64,000 nt of DNA from Ruegeria intermedia (GTDB lineage Bacteria; Pseudomonadota; Alphaproteobacteria; Rhodobacterales; Rhodobacteraceae). The DNA lies in the NCBI RefSeq assembly GCF_900129345.1, contig NZ_FQVK01000004.1:1-64000 (forward strand). Reading direction: 5' to 3'. Position numbers and translations under genes: made by a program. The notes under the pieces are model-generated. The model was not told where the DNA came from. It searched no databases and saw only the letters and a program-made list of their open reading frames with translations. This document shows, in pieces, positions 6,691 to 15,120 of this stretch; the stretch's first letter is position 1, and each line of letters starts with the position of its first letter.

Positions 6691-7155
6691 TTACAGAAAG
6701 CGCAGCCTGTCCAGCGCCCCTTGCAGGATATAGCCCGCCGCGACGTGATCGATCACCTGTCCGCGACGTTTTCGTGTCGTATCCGCCTCCAACAGTGCCT
6801 TTTCCGCCGCAACTGTGCTCAGGCGTTCGTCCCAGAACCCGATCGGAATATCGGTCAGTTGCGACAGGTTGCGGGCGAAGGCGCGGGTGGATTGGCACCG
6901 CGGCCCCTCGGACCCGTCCATGTTGCGGGGCAGGCCCAGGACGATCCCGCCGATTTCCCGGTCGGTCGCGATTTCCAGAAGGCGCGCCGAGTCGAGCTTG
7001 AATTTCTTGCGCCGCACGGTTTCCAGCGGGCTGGCCACGCCGCGCATCCGGTCCGACACGGCCACACCGATGGTCTTTTCGCCCAGGTCCAGCCCCATCA
7101 GCGCCTGCATAGGGGGCAGGGCGGCGGCAAACTCCTCGAACCCGTCGTGAATCAT
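6691..7155 (-). CDS. ruvX: RuvX/YqgF pre-16S rRNA nuclease, Holliday junction resolvase fold
   Basis: The 154-residue protein has the RNase H-like YqgF layout: LMGLDLGEKTIGVAVSD with the first acidic residue (about Asp22), IVLGLPRNMDGSEGPR in the middle, FWDERLSTVAAEKAL with the catalytic acidic pair, and a C-terminal QVIDHVAAGYILQGALD. The family matures the 5' end of 16S rRNA and was earlier proposed to resolve Holliday junctions. Its ATG overlaps the TGA of ccmI by four bases, which indicates translational coupling. The start at MIHDGFEEF is chosen because of that overlap. Confidence 0.9.
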   Translation of the reverse strand: MIHDGFEEFAAALPPMQALMGLDLGEKTIGVAVSDRMRGVASPLETVRRKKFKLDSARLLEIATDREIGGIVLGLPRNMDGSEGPRCQSTRAFARNLSQLTDIPIGFWDERLSTVAAEKALLEADTTRKRRGQVIDHVAAGYILQGALDRLRFL

Positions 7156-8381
7156 TGCGCGATCCCGGCCTGACGCGCGGCCGAGACGATCATCTCCAGC
7201 GCCTCTTGGTTGTCGGCGAACTTGGCCAGCGCCTCGTCGCGGATCGCGGTGGCGCGCTCGGTTTCGCCCAGAACACCCAGCGCCGAGATCAGCCGCGCCC
7301 ATTCCTGCGGCGTGCCGCCCTCGGTCGCCAGCCTGTCGGACAGCCCGTCAACCATGCCGCGGATCATCTCCTGCCGTTCTTCGGCCGTCATCTCGGCAGC
7401 GGCCTCCATGTCGGCCTGGCTGGGGCCGGCGCCGGCCGGAGCGGCCGAAAGATCGGGGGCGTTGAACACGCCGGCGCGCCAGGCCAGATCGTCGATCTGG
7501 GCGCGGATCGCCTGCGCCCAGGGCGCCTGAGGCGGCGAACTGCGCAGCGTATCCGCCCACACCCGATAGGCCAGATCGGGCCGGCCGATCTGGGCCAGCA
7601 TCTGCCCCCAGTAATAGCGCGCGGGGCCATGGGTGGGGTCGCGTTTCAGGGCTTCACGCAGGGCGTCCTCGGCCTCGGGCGAGACATAGCCGCCCGCCGC
7701 GAGGATCAGCATCTCGGCCAGGTTCGAATAGGCATCGGCCGAGGCATCCGCGCCCGACAGCTCGATGACCTTTTTCTGCGCCTCGTACCCGGCCTTGAAG
7801 TTGCCGGCATTGGTTTCGTGCTGAGCCAGCAGCATGTGCCCCTGCAGGTCGTCGGGGCGGCTGGCCACAGTTTCGCGCAACTGGTCCAGCAGCTTGGCAT
7901 AGCTTTCGTCCAGTTGCGGCGGCTCGACCGGGGGGGCGGCCTGTTCGGCCTCGGCCTGGCCGGGGCGGTTCTCGCGCAGTTCGTCGGCCATTTCCAGGCG
8001 GGCCGACAGAGGTTGGTCGGGATACCCTGCCGCGCCCAGTTGTCGATACAGAGCCAGGGCGCCGCCCATCAGCAGCATGGTCAGAACCACCGGTGCCGCC
8101 ACGCGCATTGCCCGCGAGGGGCCGGACCCCGTCGCGGACGCCTGCATCTGCGCGTCCGCGGCCAGAATGCGGCGCGAGATTTCCGTCCGCACCCGCTCGG
8201 CATCGGCCTGGCCGATCACGCCGCGGGCCAGGTCGCGGTCCACGCTGGCCAGCTGTTCGCGATAGACACGCAGGTCATAGGCCGCCGCCGGTTCTTCGTT
8301 TCGGCGTTCCCGCAGCAGCCCATAGGCCAGGAAAGCCGCGATCAGCAGCGCGAACAAGATGAGCAGAACCCAGAACGTCAT
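7152..8381 (-). CDS. ccmI: Cytochrome c maturation protein CcmI
   Basis: CcmI presents apocytochrome c to the haem ligation complex. The 409-residue protein has an N-terminal membrane helix (FWVLLILFALLIAAFLAYG), a cytoplasmic leucine-zipper-like loop (YDLRVYREQLASVDRDLARG), a second helix near residue 95-115 (VAAPVVLTMLLMGGALALY) and a periplasmic TPR domain from about residue 150. A low-complexity Glu/Ala linker follows the second helix. It is separated from the ccmABCDG block by about 31 kb; ccmE, ccmF and ccmH are not in the window. It heads the minus-strand run ccmI-ruvX-DUF1289. Confidence 0.9.
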   Translation of the reverse strand: MTFWVLLILFALLIAAFLAYGLLRERRNEEPAAAYDLRVYREQLASVDRDLARGVIGQADAERVRTEISRRILAADAQMQASATGSGPSRAMRVAAPVVLTMLLMGGALALYRQLGAAGYPDQPLSARLEMADELRENRPGQAEAEQAAPPVEPPQLDESYAKLLDQLRETVASRPDDLQGHMLLAQHETNAGNFKAGYEAQKKVIELSGADASADAYSNLAEMLILAAGGYVSPEAEDALREALKRDPTHGPARYYWGQMLAQIGRPDLAYRVWADTLRSSPPQAPWAQAIRAQIDDLAWRAGVFNAPDLSAAPAGAGPSQADMEAAAEMTAEERQEMIRGMVDGLSDRLATEGGTPQEWARLISALGVLGETERATAIRDEALAKFADNQEALEMIVSAARQAGIAQ

Positions 8382-8464
8382 GGTCCCTCCGACAATGGTT
8401 GCCCTGACTTAGACCTGCTTGCGGTCCGACAAAAGGGACAAATGGCCGCGAATGGCCTACATGT

Positions 8465-8484
8465 CGCAATAGTGCGATATTGCG
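8465..8484. promoter_or_regulatory. Palindrome upstream of the sarcosine oxidase operon
   Basis: CGCAATA and TATTGCG form a perfect 7 bp inverted repeat around GTGCGA, 74 bp before soxB and inside the divergent ccmI/soxB spacer. Dyads of this size are typical operators for dimeric regulators. A second weaker dyad (GGCAG...CTGCC) follows at 8494-8510. The regulator is not identifiable from the window. Confidence 0.45.
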
Positions 8485-8557
8485 GCGCTGCATGGCAGGG
8501 GTATTCTGCCGCTGCACGGCATATCTTCGGCCAAACACGAACCGGACGGATTCGCTC

Positions 8558-9802
8558 ATGAAACACTATTCAGCCTTTGCCGTGGCGCGCGAGGCGCTGC
8601 GCTATCACACCGGATGGGAGCGCGCCTGGCGTTCGCCCGAACCCAAGAAGCGCTATGACGTCATCATCATCGGCGCGGGCGGGCACGGTCTGGCGACGGC
8701 GTATTACCTGGGCCGGAACTACGGCATCCAGAACGTCGCGGTGATCGAAAAGGGCTGGCTGGGTGGCGGCAATACCGGCCGGAACACGACCATCATCCGC
8801 TCGAACTATCTGCAGGATCCCTCGGCCGCGATCTATGAAAAGGCGCGCGGCCTGTACGAGGATCTGAGCCAGGAGCTGAACTACAACATCATGTTCAGCC
8901 CGCGCGGCGTGATGATGCTGGCCCAGACCCAACACGAGGTGCGCGGCTATCAGCGTACGGCGCACGCCAACGCGCTGCAGGGCGTCAAGACCGAGTGGAT
9001 CGGTCCCGAACGCGTCAAGGAACTGGTGCCGATCATCAACATCGACGGCCCGCGCTATCCGGTTCTGGGCGCGCTGTGGCAGGAACGCGGCGGCACCGCG
9101 CGCCACGACGCGGTGGCCTGGGGCTATGCCCGGGCCTGCTCGAACATGGGCATGGACATCATCCAGCAATGCGAGGTCACGGCCATCCGCTCGGCCAACG
9201 GCCGCGTCACCGGGGTCGAGACGACCAAGGGCGCCATCGAGTGCGACAAGCTGGGCATCGTGGTGGCGGGCCACTCGGGCCAGCTGGCCGAGATGGCGGG
9301 CTTCCGCCTGCCGGTCGAGGCGCTGGCCCTGCAGGCGCTGGTGTCCGAGCCGATCAAGCCTTGCATGGACGTGGTGGTGATGGCCAACACCGTGCATGGC
9401 TACATGTCGCAATCCGACAAGGGCGAGATGGTGATCGGCGGCGGCACCGACGGGTTCAACAACTTCACCCAGCGCGGCAGCTTCCACCATATCGAGGAAA
9501 CCGTCCGCGCCCTGGTCGAAACCTTCCCGATGATCTCGCGGCTGAAGATGCTGCGCCAGTGGGGTGGCATCGTGGACATGACCGGCGACCGCTCGCCCAT
9601 CCTGTCCAAGACGCCGCTGGGCGGTTGCTTCATCAATTGCGGTTGGGGCACCGGCGGGTTCAAGGCCATCCCCGGCTCGGGTTGGGGCATGGCGCAGCTG
9701 ATGGCCACCGGGCATTCCCCGCTGACCGAGGCGTTCTCGCTGGACCGGTTCAAAGAGGGCCGCTTCATCGACGAAAGCGTCGCCGCCGGGGTCGCGCATT
9801 GA
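8558..9802 (+). CDS. soxB: Sarcosine oxidase beta subunit, heterotetrameric type
   Basis: SoxB oxidatively demethylates sarcosine to glycine and feeds the one-carbon unit to tetrahydrofolate in the alpha subunit. The 414-residue protein has a Rossmann FAD site at residues 33-65 (YDVIIIGAGGHGLATAYYLG) and GGGNTGRNTTIIRSNY typical of the family. Its histidine in GGTARHDAVAWGY (His183) corresponds to the residue that carries the covalent FMN in characterised heterotetrameric enzymes. The C-terminus has the DMTGDRSPILSKTPLGG flavin region. The start at MKHYSAFAVAREAL is the family start. It heads an operon soxB-FkbM-soxD-soxA-soxG and overlaps the next gene by one base. Confidence 0.95.
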   Translation: MKHYSAFAVAREALRYHTGWERAWRSPEPKKRYDVIIIGAGGHGLATAYYLGRNYGIQNVAVIEKGWLGGGNTGRNTTIIRSNYLQDPSAAIYEKARGLYEDLSQELNYNIMFSPRGVMMLAQTQHEVRGYQRTAHANALQGVKTEWIGPERVKELVPIINIDGPRYPVLGALWQERGGTARHDAVAWGYARACSNMGMDIIQQCEVTAIRSANGRVTGVETTKGAIECDKLGIVVAGHSGQLAEMAGFRLPVEALALQALVSEPIKPCMDVVVMANTVHGYMSQSDKGEMVIGGGTDGFNNFTQRGSFHHIEETVRALVETFPMISRLKMLRQWGGIVDMTGDRSPILSKTPLGGCFINCGWGTGGFKAIPGSGWGMAQLMATGHSPLTEAFSLDRFKEGRFIDESVAAGVAH

Positions 9803-10599
9803 TGGACATCCAATCCCTTCCCACGGCGATACCTGACCGGCCGCGCCGAAGCCGGCTGGCGTTGCTGGACTTTCTGCTGGCGTGTTTCGACGCCCAGTCC
9901 GACAGCGTTCAGGTGGTGCAGGTCGGGGCCAATGACGGCAAGCTGGATGATCCCATCCTGCCGTACTGGTCGAAGCCGCATTGGAAAGGTGTCCTGATCG
10001 AGCCGCACCCGCTGTATTTCTCGGCCCTTGCGTCGCTGCATGCGGCCAACCCGAACGTGACGCTGGTCAATGCCGCCGTCTCGCAGGTGGCGGGCAGCAT
10101 GACGCTGTATCACCTCGACGAGACCTATTCCGGCGCCTATCCGGGCTGGCTGCGCGGCTGCGCGTCGCTGGACCGTGGCCGGATGGTGGCCGCGATCGAC
10201 CGCGCCAACCGCAGGACGGGGGCGGACGTGCCGCATTCGGCCGTGGCCGAGACAACCGTCGCCGCGCGGCGGCTGGACGACATTCTGGCCGAAACGGGCG
10301 TTTCCGCCGCCGATATCCTGGTGATCGACGTCGAAGGGCACGAACGCTCTGTCCTCGACAGCTTTGATCCCGCGCGCCTGGGGCTGTCGCTGGCCATCGT
10401 TGAATGCAACGCCGGCGACCCGGCCGAACAGGATGCGATCGTCTCGGCCCTGAGCGCGGCCGGTCTGGTCGCCTATCGGCTGGCCAACGACATCGTCGCC
10501 CTGCGCCCGGGCCGCGTCACCATCCCGATCGAGGCGATGTTCCACTTCAACAACCTTGTTCCGCTGACCGCCCAAGAAACGGTCGAGCCGAATCCATGA
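9802..10599 (+). CDS. FkbM family methyltransferase inside the sox operon
   Basis: The 265-residue protein has an SAM-dependent FkbM layout: motif I VVQVGANDGKLDD near residue 35, a post-I acidic GVLIEPHPLYF, and the FkbM signature DILVIDVEGHERSVLDSF near residue 170. Its ATG shares one base with the soxB stop codon (TGATG), and soxD follows 19 bp after it, so it is embedded in the sarcosine oxidase transcript. The family methylates sugars and secondary metabolites; no substrate can be named. Sarcosine operons usually run soxB-soxD directly, so this looks like an insertion by gene gain, though base composition matches its neighbours. Confidence 0.85.
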   Translation: MDIQSLPTAIPDRPRRSRLALLDFLLACFDAQSDSVQVVQVGANDGKLDDPILPYWSKPHWKGVLIEPHPLYFSALASLHAANPNVTLVNAAVSQVAGSMTLYHLDETYSGAYPGWLRGCASLDRGRMVAAIDRANRRTGADVPHSAVAETTVAARRLDDILAETGVSAADILVIDVEGHERSVLDSFDPARLGLSLAIVECNAGDPAEQDAIVSALSAAGLVAYRLANDIVALRPGRVTIPIEAMFHFNNLVPLTAQETVEPNP

Positions 10600-10618
10600 C
10601 CAAAGGTGTTTTGACCCG

Positions 10619-10948
10619 ATGCTGATCCTGACCTGCCCCTATTGCGGCGTCGACGCCGAAGAGACCGAACTGACCGCCGGCGGCGAAGCGCATCTGAAAC
10701 GCTTCGGCCCCGGCTCGTCGGATGACGAGTTCCACGACTATCTGTTCGCCCGTGAAAACCCCAAGGGCGCGCATTTCGAACGCTGGCGCCACAGCAACGG
10801 CTGCGGCAAGTGGTTCCACGCCGCGCGCTGCACCGCCACCCTCGAGGTGTTCGGCACCTATTCGGCCCAGGTCACCGAGCCGCCGCAGGAGATCCGCGAT
10901 GCGATCTCGGCCAAACGGCCGGGCTGGACTTGGAGAGAGTTCTCCTGA
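10619..10948 (+). CDS. soxD: Sarcosine oxidase delta subunit
   Basis: The small SoxD subunit stabilises the heterotetramer and binds zinc in known structures. The 109-residue protein has the expected zinc ligands in LTCPYCGVDAEETE near the N-terminus and NGCGKWFHAARCTATLEV near residue 60-75. It also has the family sentence RENPKGAHFERWRH. It sits between the FkbM gene and soxA, with 67 bp to the latter. Confidence 0.95.
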   Translation: MLILTCPYCGVDAEETELTAGGEAHLKRFGPGSSDDEFHDYLFARENPKGAHFERWRHSNGCGKWFHAARCTATLEVFGTYSAQVTEPPQEIRDAISAKRPGWTWREFS

Positions 10949-11015
10949 TGCCCCGCCCATTCAAGAACATTCCCGCCGGAGGCACCATGCCCTCCATCCG
11001 CGAAAGGTCCGAAAC

Positions 11016-14000
11016 ATGAGCACCCGTCTCGCCAAGCAAGGCCGGCTGATCGACCGGTCGAAACCGGTCACCTTCACTTTCAACGGCACTGCGATGCAGG
11101 GCTATCAGGGCGACACGCTGGCCTCGGCCCTGCTGGCCAACGATCAGATGATGGTCGGCCGGTCGTTCAAATACCACCGTCCGCGCGGCGTCGTGGCCAG
11201 TGGCGCCGAGGAGCCCAACGCGTTGGTTGGTCTGGGGCAGGGCAACCGGTTCGAGCCGAACCAGCGCGCCACCACGACCGAGCTGTTCAACGGTCTGACC
11301 GCGATCTCGCAGAACCACTGGCCCAGTCTGGAATATGACATCGGCGCGGTGAACACGGCGCTGGCGCGGTTCCTGCCGGCGGGCTTCTACTACAAGACGT
11401 TCATCCACCCCAAACCGTTCTGGAAACATGTGTACGAGCCGTTCATCCGCCAGTCGGCCGGTCTGGGCAAGGCCCCCGACAAGGACAGCCGCGACGCGGA
11501 TACCTATGAACACTTCTATGCCTTCACCGACGTATTGGTGATCGGCGGCGGTGTTGCGGGCCTGCAGGCTGCCAAAGCCGCGGCGCAATCGGGTGCCAAG
11601 GTCATGCTGATCGAACAGACCGCCCATTGGGGTGGTCGCGCGCCCGTCGACGGCGGCACCGTCAACGACGAGCCTGTGGATAAGTTCGTGGAACAATTGG
11701 TTTCCGAACTCGAAACAATGGATAACGTCACCCTGCGGTCGCGCTGCATGGGGGCCGGGGTCTATGACCACGGCTACGTGCTGGGATACGAGCGTCTGAC
11801 CGACCACAAACCGGGCACTCAAGGCCCGCGCCACCGCCTGTGGCGCATCCGCGCAAAACAGGTCGTTACGGCGACCGGTGCTATCGAGCGCCCGCTGTCC
11901 TTTGCCGGCAATGACGTGCCGGGGGTGATGCTGGCCTCGGCCATGCGCGACTATGTGGTCAACTGGGGCGTGACCCCAGGCGAGCGCGTGATCGTCGCTA
12001 CCAACAATGACGACGCCTACCGCACCGCGATCATCCTGAAACAGGCTGGCGTGGATGTTTTGCGCGTGATTGATGCGCGCCCGTCGGCCGGTCCGCTGGC
12101 GGACGAGGCGCGCAGCCTCGGCATCCGGGTCGATCCCGGCAAGGCCATCGCCAAGGTCAAGGGCGGCAAGCGGGTCAAGAAGGTCGCGATCTGCAACCAG
12201 GAAGGCATTGGCGGCGCTCGGGAAGAGGTCGAATGCGACGCGGTTGCCATGTCGGGCGGCTGGTCTCCGGTGGTGCACCTGTGGTCGCATTGCGGCGGCA
12301 AGCTGATCTGGGACGAAGCCAACGCCCATTTCCGCCCCGACCCCGACCGTCCGCCGCTGGGCGCGGATGGCGCAGGCTTTGTCGTGCCGGCGGGGTCGGC
12401 CAACGGGCCGCTGGCGCTGGGCGAGGTTCTGGCCGATGCCCATGCCGCGGGCAAGGCCGCGGCCAAGGCAGCCGGCTTCAAGCCGAAGAACACCAAGGCA
12501 CCGCAGGGCGAGGCCGAGACCGAAGCGCCCATGCAGGCCGTCTGGCTGATGCCCGCCAAGGCCGAGGTGCAGCTGCGCATGAAGTCGTGGCTGGACTTCC
12601 AGAACGACGTGAAGGTCTCGGATGTGCAACTGGCCGCGCGCGAGGGCTATGAAAGCGTCGAGCACACCAAGCGTTATACCACGCTGGGCATGGCGACCGA
12701 TCAGGGTAAGCTGAGCAATATCAACGGTCTGGCGATCCTTGCTGATGCACTGGAGTCGGAGATTCCCAAGGTCGGCACCACCACCTTCCGCCCGCCCTAT
12801 ACGCCCATCTCGATGGGCGCCATCGCAGGCGAGGCGCGCGGCGAGGTGTTCCAGCCAATCCGGCGCACGCCGATGCATGATTGGCATGACCGGAATGGTG
12901 CCGATTGGGAGCCGGTGGGCCAGTGGCGGCGCCCCTATGCCTATGTGCGAGCCGGGGAAACCGTGCATGACGCCGTGAACCGCGAGGTCCGGAATACGCG
13001 CGAGAACCTCGGGCTGCTGGATGCCTCGACCCTGGGCAAGCTGATCGTCAAGGGGCCGGATGCAGGCAAGTTCCTGGACATGATGTACACCAACATGATG
13101 TCCACGCTGAAGGTCGGCAAATGCCGCTATGGACTGATGTGCTCGGAAAACGGCTTCCTGATCGACGACGGCGTCGTGGCCCGCATCGACGAGGACACCT
13201 GGCTGTGCCACACCACCACCGGCGGGGCCGAACGCATCCATGCCCATATGGAGGAATGGCTGCAGACCGAGTGGTGGGACTGGAAGGTCTATGTCGCCAA
13301 CGTGACCGAGCAATACGCCCAGATCGCCGTGGTGGGCCCCAACGCCCGCAAGGTGCTGGAGAAGCTCGGCGGCATGGATGTCAGCAAAGAGGCGCTGCCC
13401 TTCATGGAGTGGCGCGACGGCCAGATCGGCGGCTTCGACTGCCGGGCCTACCGCATCTCGTTCTCGGGCGAGCTGTCCTATGAAATCGCGGTGCCCGCCA
13501 GCCAAGGTCAGGCCTTCTGGGATGCCCTGATGGAGGCCGGGAAAGAGTTCGGCGTGATGCCTTATGGCACGGAATGTCTGCACATTCTGCGGGCCGAGAA
13601 GGGCTTCATCATGATCGGCGACGAGACCGACGGCACCGTGATCCCGCAGGATCTGGGGCTGCACTGGGCGATCTCGAAGAAGAAAGAGGATTTCCTGGGC
13701 AAGCGCGCGCAGGAACGCTCTCACATGACCGACCCGGATCGCTGGAAACTGGTGGGTCTGGAGACTGTGGATGGTTCCGTTCTGCCCGACGGTGCCTATG
13801 CGGTTGGCGAGGGCGTAAACGCCAACGGTCAGCGCAACGTGATCGGGCGCGTGACCTCCACCTATTTCTCGGCCAACCTGGGCCGGGGCATCGCCATGGG
13901 GCTGGTCAAGAACGGGCCGAACCGCATGGGAGAGGTGATCGAGTTCCCGAGCACCGACGACAAGATCTACAAGGCCAAGATCGTGGACCCGGTGTTCTAC

Positions 14001-14030
14001 GACAAGGACGGGGAGAAGCAGAATGTCTGA
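11016..14030 (+). CDS. soxA: Sarcosine oxidase alpha subunit
   Basis: The 1004-residue alpha subunit binds NAD and tetrahydrofolate and passes the methyl-derived carbon to 5,10-methylene-THF. Order of regions: an N-terminal ferredoxin-like domain (FTFNGTAMQGYQGDTLASAL, residues about 14-35), the nucleotide-binding fold at about 170 (VLVIGGGVAGLQAAKAA), and a second flavoprotein-type segment (TGAIERPLSFAGNDVPGVML). Last is a C-terminal aminomethyltransferase (GcvT-like) domain from about 610, with RISFSGELSYEIAVP near residue 820. The start at MSTRLAKQGRLIDRS follows a GAAAGG box; frame open upstream is non-coding. The last eight bases overlap soxG, implying coupled translation. Confidence 0.95.
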   Translation: MSTRLAKQGRLIDRSKPVTFTFNGTAMQGYQGDTLASALLANDQMMVGRSFKYHRPRGVVASGAEEPNALVGLGQGNRFEPNQRATTTELFNGLTAISQNHWPSLEYDIGAVNTALARFLPAGFYYKTFIHPKPFWKHVYEPFIRQSAGLGKAPDKDSRDADTYEHFYAFTDVLVIGGGVAGLQAAKAAAQSGAKVMLIEQTAHWGGRAPVDGGTVNDEPVDKFVEQLVSELETMDNVTLRSRCMGAGVYDHGYVLGYERLTDHKPGTQGPRHRLWRIRAKQVVTATGAIERPLSFAGNDVPGVMLASAMRDYVVNWGVTPGERVIVATNNDDAYRTAIILKQAGVDVLRVIDARPSAGPLADEARSLGIRVDPGKAIAKVKGGKRVKKVAICNQEGIGGAREEVECDAVAMSGGWSPVVHLWSHCGGKLIWDEANAHFRPDPDRPPLGADGAGFVVPAGSANGPLALGEVLADAHAAGKAAAKAAGFKPKNTKAPQGEAETEAPMQAVWLMPAKAEVQLRMKSWLDFQNDVKVSDVQLAAREGYESVEHTKRYTTLGMATDQGKLSNINGLAILADALESEIPKVGTTTFRPPYTPISMGAIAGEARGEVFQPIRRTPMHDWHDRNGADWEPVGQWRRPYAYVRAGETVHDAVNREVRNTRENLGLLDASTLGKLIVKGPDAGKFLDMMYTNMMSTLKVGKCRYGLMCSENGFLIDDGVVARIDEDTWLCHTTTGGAERIHAHMEEWLQTEWWDWKVYVANVTEQYAQIAVVGPNARKVLEKLGGMDVSKEALPFMEWRDGQIGGFDCRAYRISFSGELSYEIAVPASQGQAFWDALMEAGKEFGVMPYGTECLHILRAEKGFIMIGDETDGTVIPQDLGLHWAISKKKEDFLGKRAQERSHMTDPDRWKLVGLETVDGSVLPDGAYAVGEGVNANGQRNVIGRVTSTYFSANLGRGIAMGLVKNGPNRMGEVIEFPSTDDKIYKAKIVDPVFYDKDGEKQNV

Positions 14031-14589
14031 ACCCATCAGCGCACTGAACCACGCCAGCTTTGACGGCATCGCCCGGATCGAGGAATGCGGCCTGCAGGGA
14101 ATGATCACCCTGCGCGGCGACCTGTCCGACAAAGTCGTGATCAAGGCGGTCAAGGACGCCACCGGCCAGAAGATGCCCGGCCAGCGCGAGGCCTTCGTCA
14201 ATGGCGAAACCGGGGTCTGCTGGATGTCGCCGGACGAGCTGCTGGTGCTTGTTCCTTACGCCGAGGTCGAGGAAAAACTGGCCGCCATGCAGGGCGCGCT
14301 GAGCGGCATTCATGCCTTGGCGGTCAACGTCTCGGACGCGCGGGCGGTGTTCCGGGTCTCGGGGGCGACCGCGCGTGAGGTTCTGGGCAAACTCGCGCCC
14401 GTCGATCTGTCGCGGGATGCGTTCCAGCCGGGCCAGATCCGCCGCACGCGTCTGGCGCAGGTGGCCGGAGCGTTCTGGATGGACGACGAGGAAACCTTTC
14501 GCGTGGTGTGCTTCCGATCGGTTGCGGACTACGTGTTCAAGCTGTTGAAGGTTGCAGCCCAGCCCGGCAGCGAGGTTGGGTACTACTGA
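14023..14589 (+). CDS. soxG: Sarcosine oxidase gamma subunit
   Basis: The 188-residue gamma subunit belongs to the GcvT-like fold. It contains GVCWMSPDELLVLVPY, NVSDARAVFRVSGATAREVL and FQPGQIRRTRLAQVAGAFWM, as expected for SoxG. It begins within the last codons of soxA and ends 11 bp before an intrinsic terminator, closing the operon. Confidence 0.94.
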   Translation: MSEPISALNHASFDGIARIEECGLQGMITLRGDLSDKVVIKAVKDATGQKMPGQREAFVNGETGVCWMSPDELLVLVPYAEVEEKLAAMQGALSGIHALAVNVSDARAVFRVSGATAREVLGKLAPVDLSRDAFQPGQIRRTRLAQVAGAFWMDDEETFRVVCFRSVADYVFKLLKVAAQPGSEVGYY

Positions 14590-14600
14590 AAGAAAAGGAA

Positions 14601-14627
14601 AGCCCCGGTTCTGCCGGGGCTTTTGTT
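14601..14627 (+). terminator. Intrinsic terminator of the sarcosine oxidase operon
   Basis: AGCCCCGG and CCGGGGCT pair around a five-base loop, followed by TTTTGTT. It lies 11 bp after the soxG stop and touches the convergent 3' end of the next gene. Confidence 0.85.
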
Positions 14628-15015
14628 ACTTTACTTTCGAACAGGTCCCGACTCCGTAGGGCTTGTTCGCAAAATTCCCCCGCAGGAACGCCATGCGAAC
14701 GGCAACCGTGTTGTCGCTTGTGTTCAGATTCGCCTGATATCGTACACGGGCATTGCCCCCCGCGACCATTTTTCGATCGAGGTTCCAGACGATACGATAC
14801 CGGTTGGCACCTCGGTCCTTGAATTTTGCCTTGACCCAATCCTGGTATGAACTGGCGGCCATCGCCGATGCGGTAGAGAGGTCAATCTGGAACCCATACT
14901 CGGGTGCAATCCAGCCATGGGCGTCTTGTTTGGTCATCTTGCAATGATAAGCGATTGTTTCTGCAGCGGCGGTTTGTGCAAAAACTGCGGCAGCAACAAA
15001 TAGGATGAGTTTCAA
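14626..15015 (-). CDS. Secreted hypothetical protein
   Basis: The 129-residue product has a clear Sec signal peptide (MKLILFVAAAVFAQTAAAE, probable cleavage at AAA-E). The mature part is a beta-rich chain with two cysteines (YHCKMT near the new N-terminus, VGTCSKVK at the end) that could form a disulfide across the fold. I do not recognise a family. It converges on the sox operon. A GGTTAAC-rich leader with an inverted TTTTCCTG...CAGGAAAA repeat precedes the gene. It probably acts in the periplasm. Confidence 0.75.
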   Translation of the reverse strand: MKLILFVAAAVFAQTAAAETIAYHCKMTKQDAHGWIAPEYGFQIDLSTASAMAASSYQDWVKAKFKDRGANRYRIVWNLDRKMVAGGNARVRYQANLNTSDNTVAVRMAFLRGNFANKPYGVGTCSKVK

Positions 15016-15120
15016 GTCAATTTTCCTGTGTATTCAGAGGTTAACGCAGGAAAATGACCAGAGCATCACTGAAAGCGCAAGGGTAATTTCTCGTTTAAAG
15101 AGAATTCTTGTCGCCGTATT

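Noticed and set aside
10872-14201. A 1109-codon open frame on the minus strand
   Set aside because: It is antisense to soxA and soxG, whose protein signatures are complete.
15021-15051. TTTTCCTG...CAGGAAAA inverted repeat as a terminator
   Set aside because: The 18-base loop and lack of a T-run make it a poor terminator; it was left as a remark under the secreted hypothetical gene.
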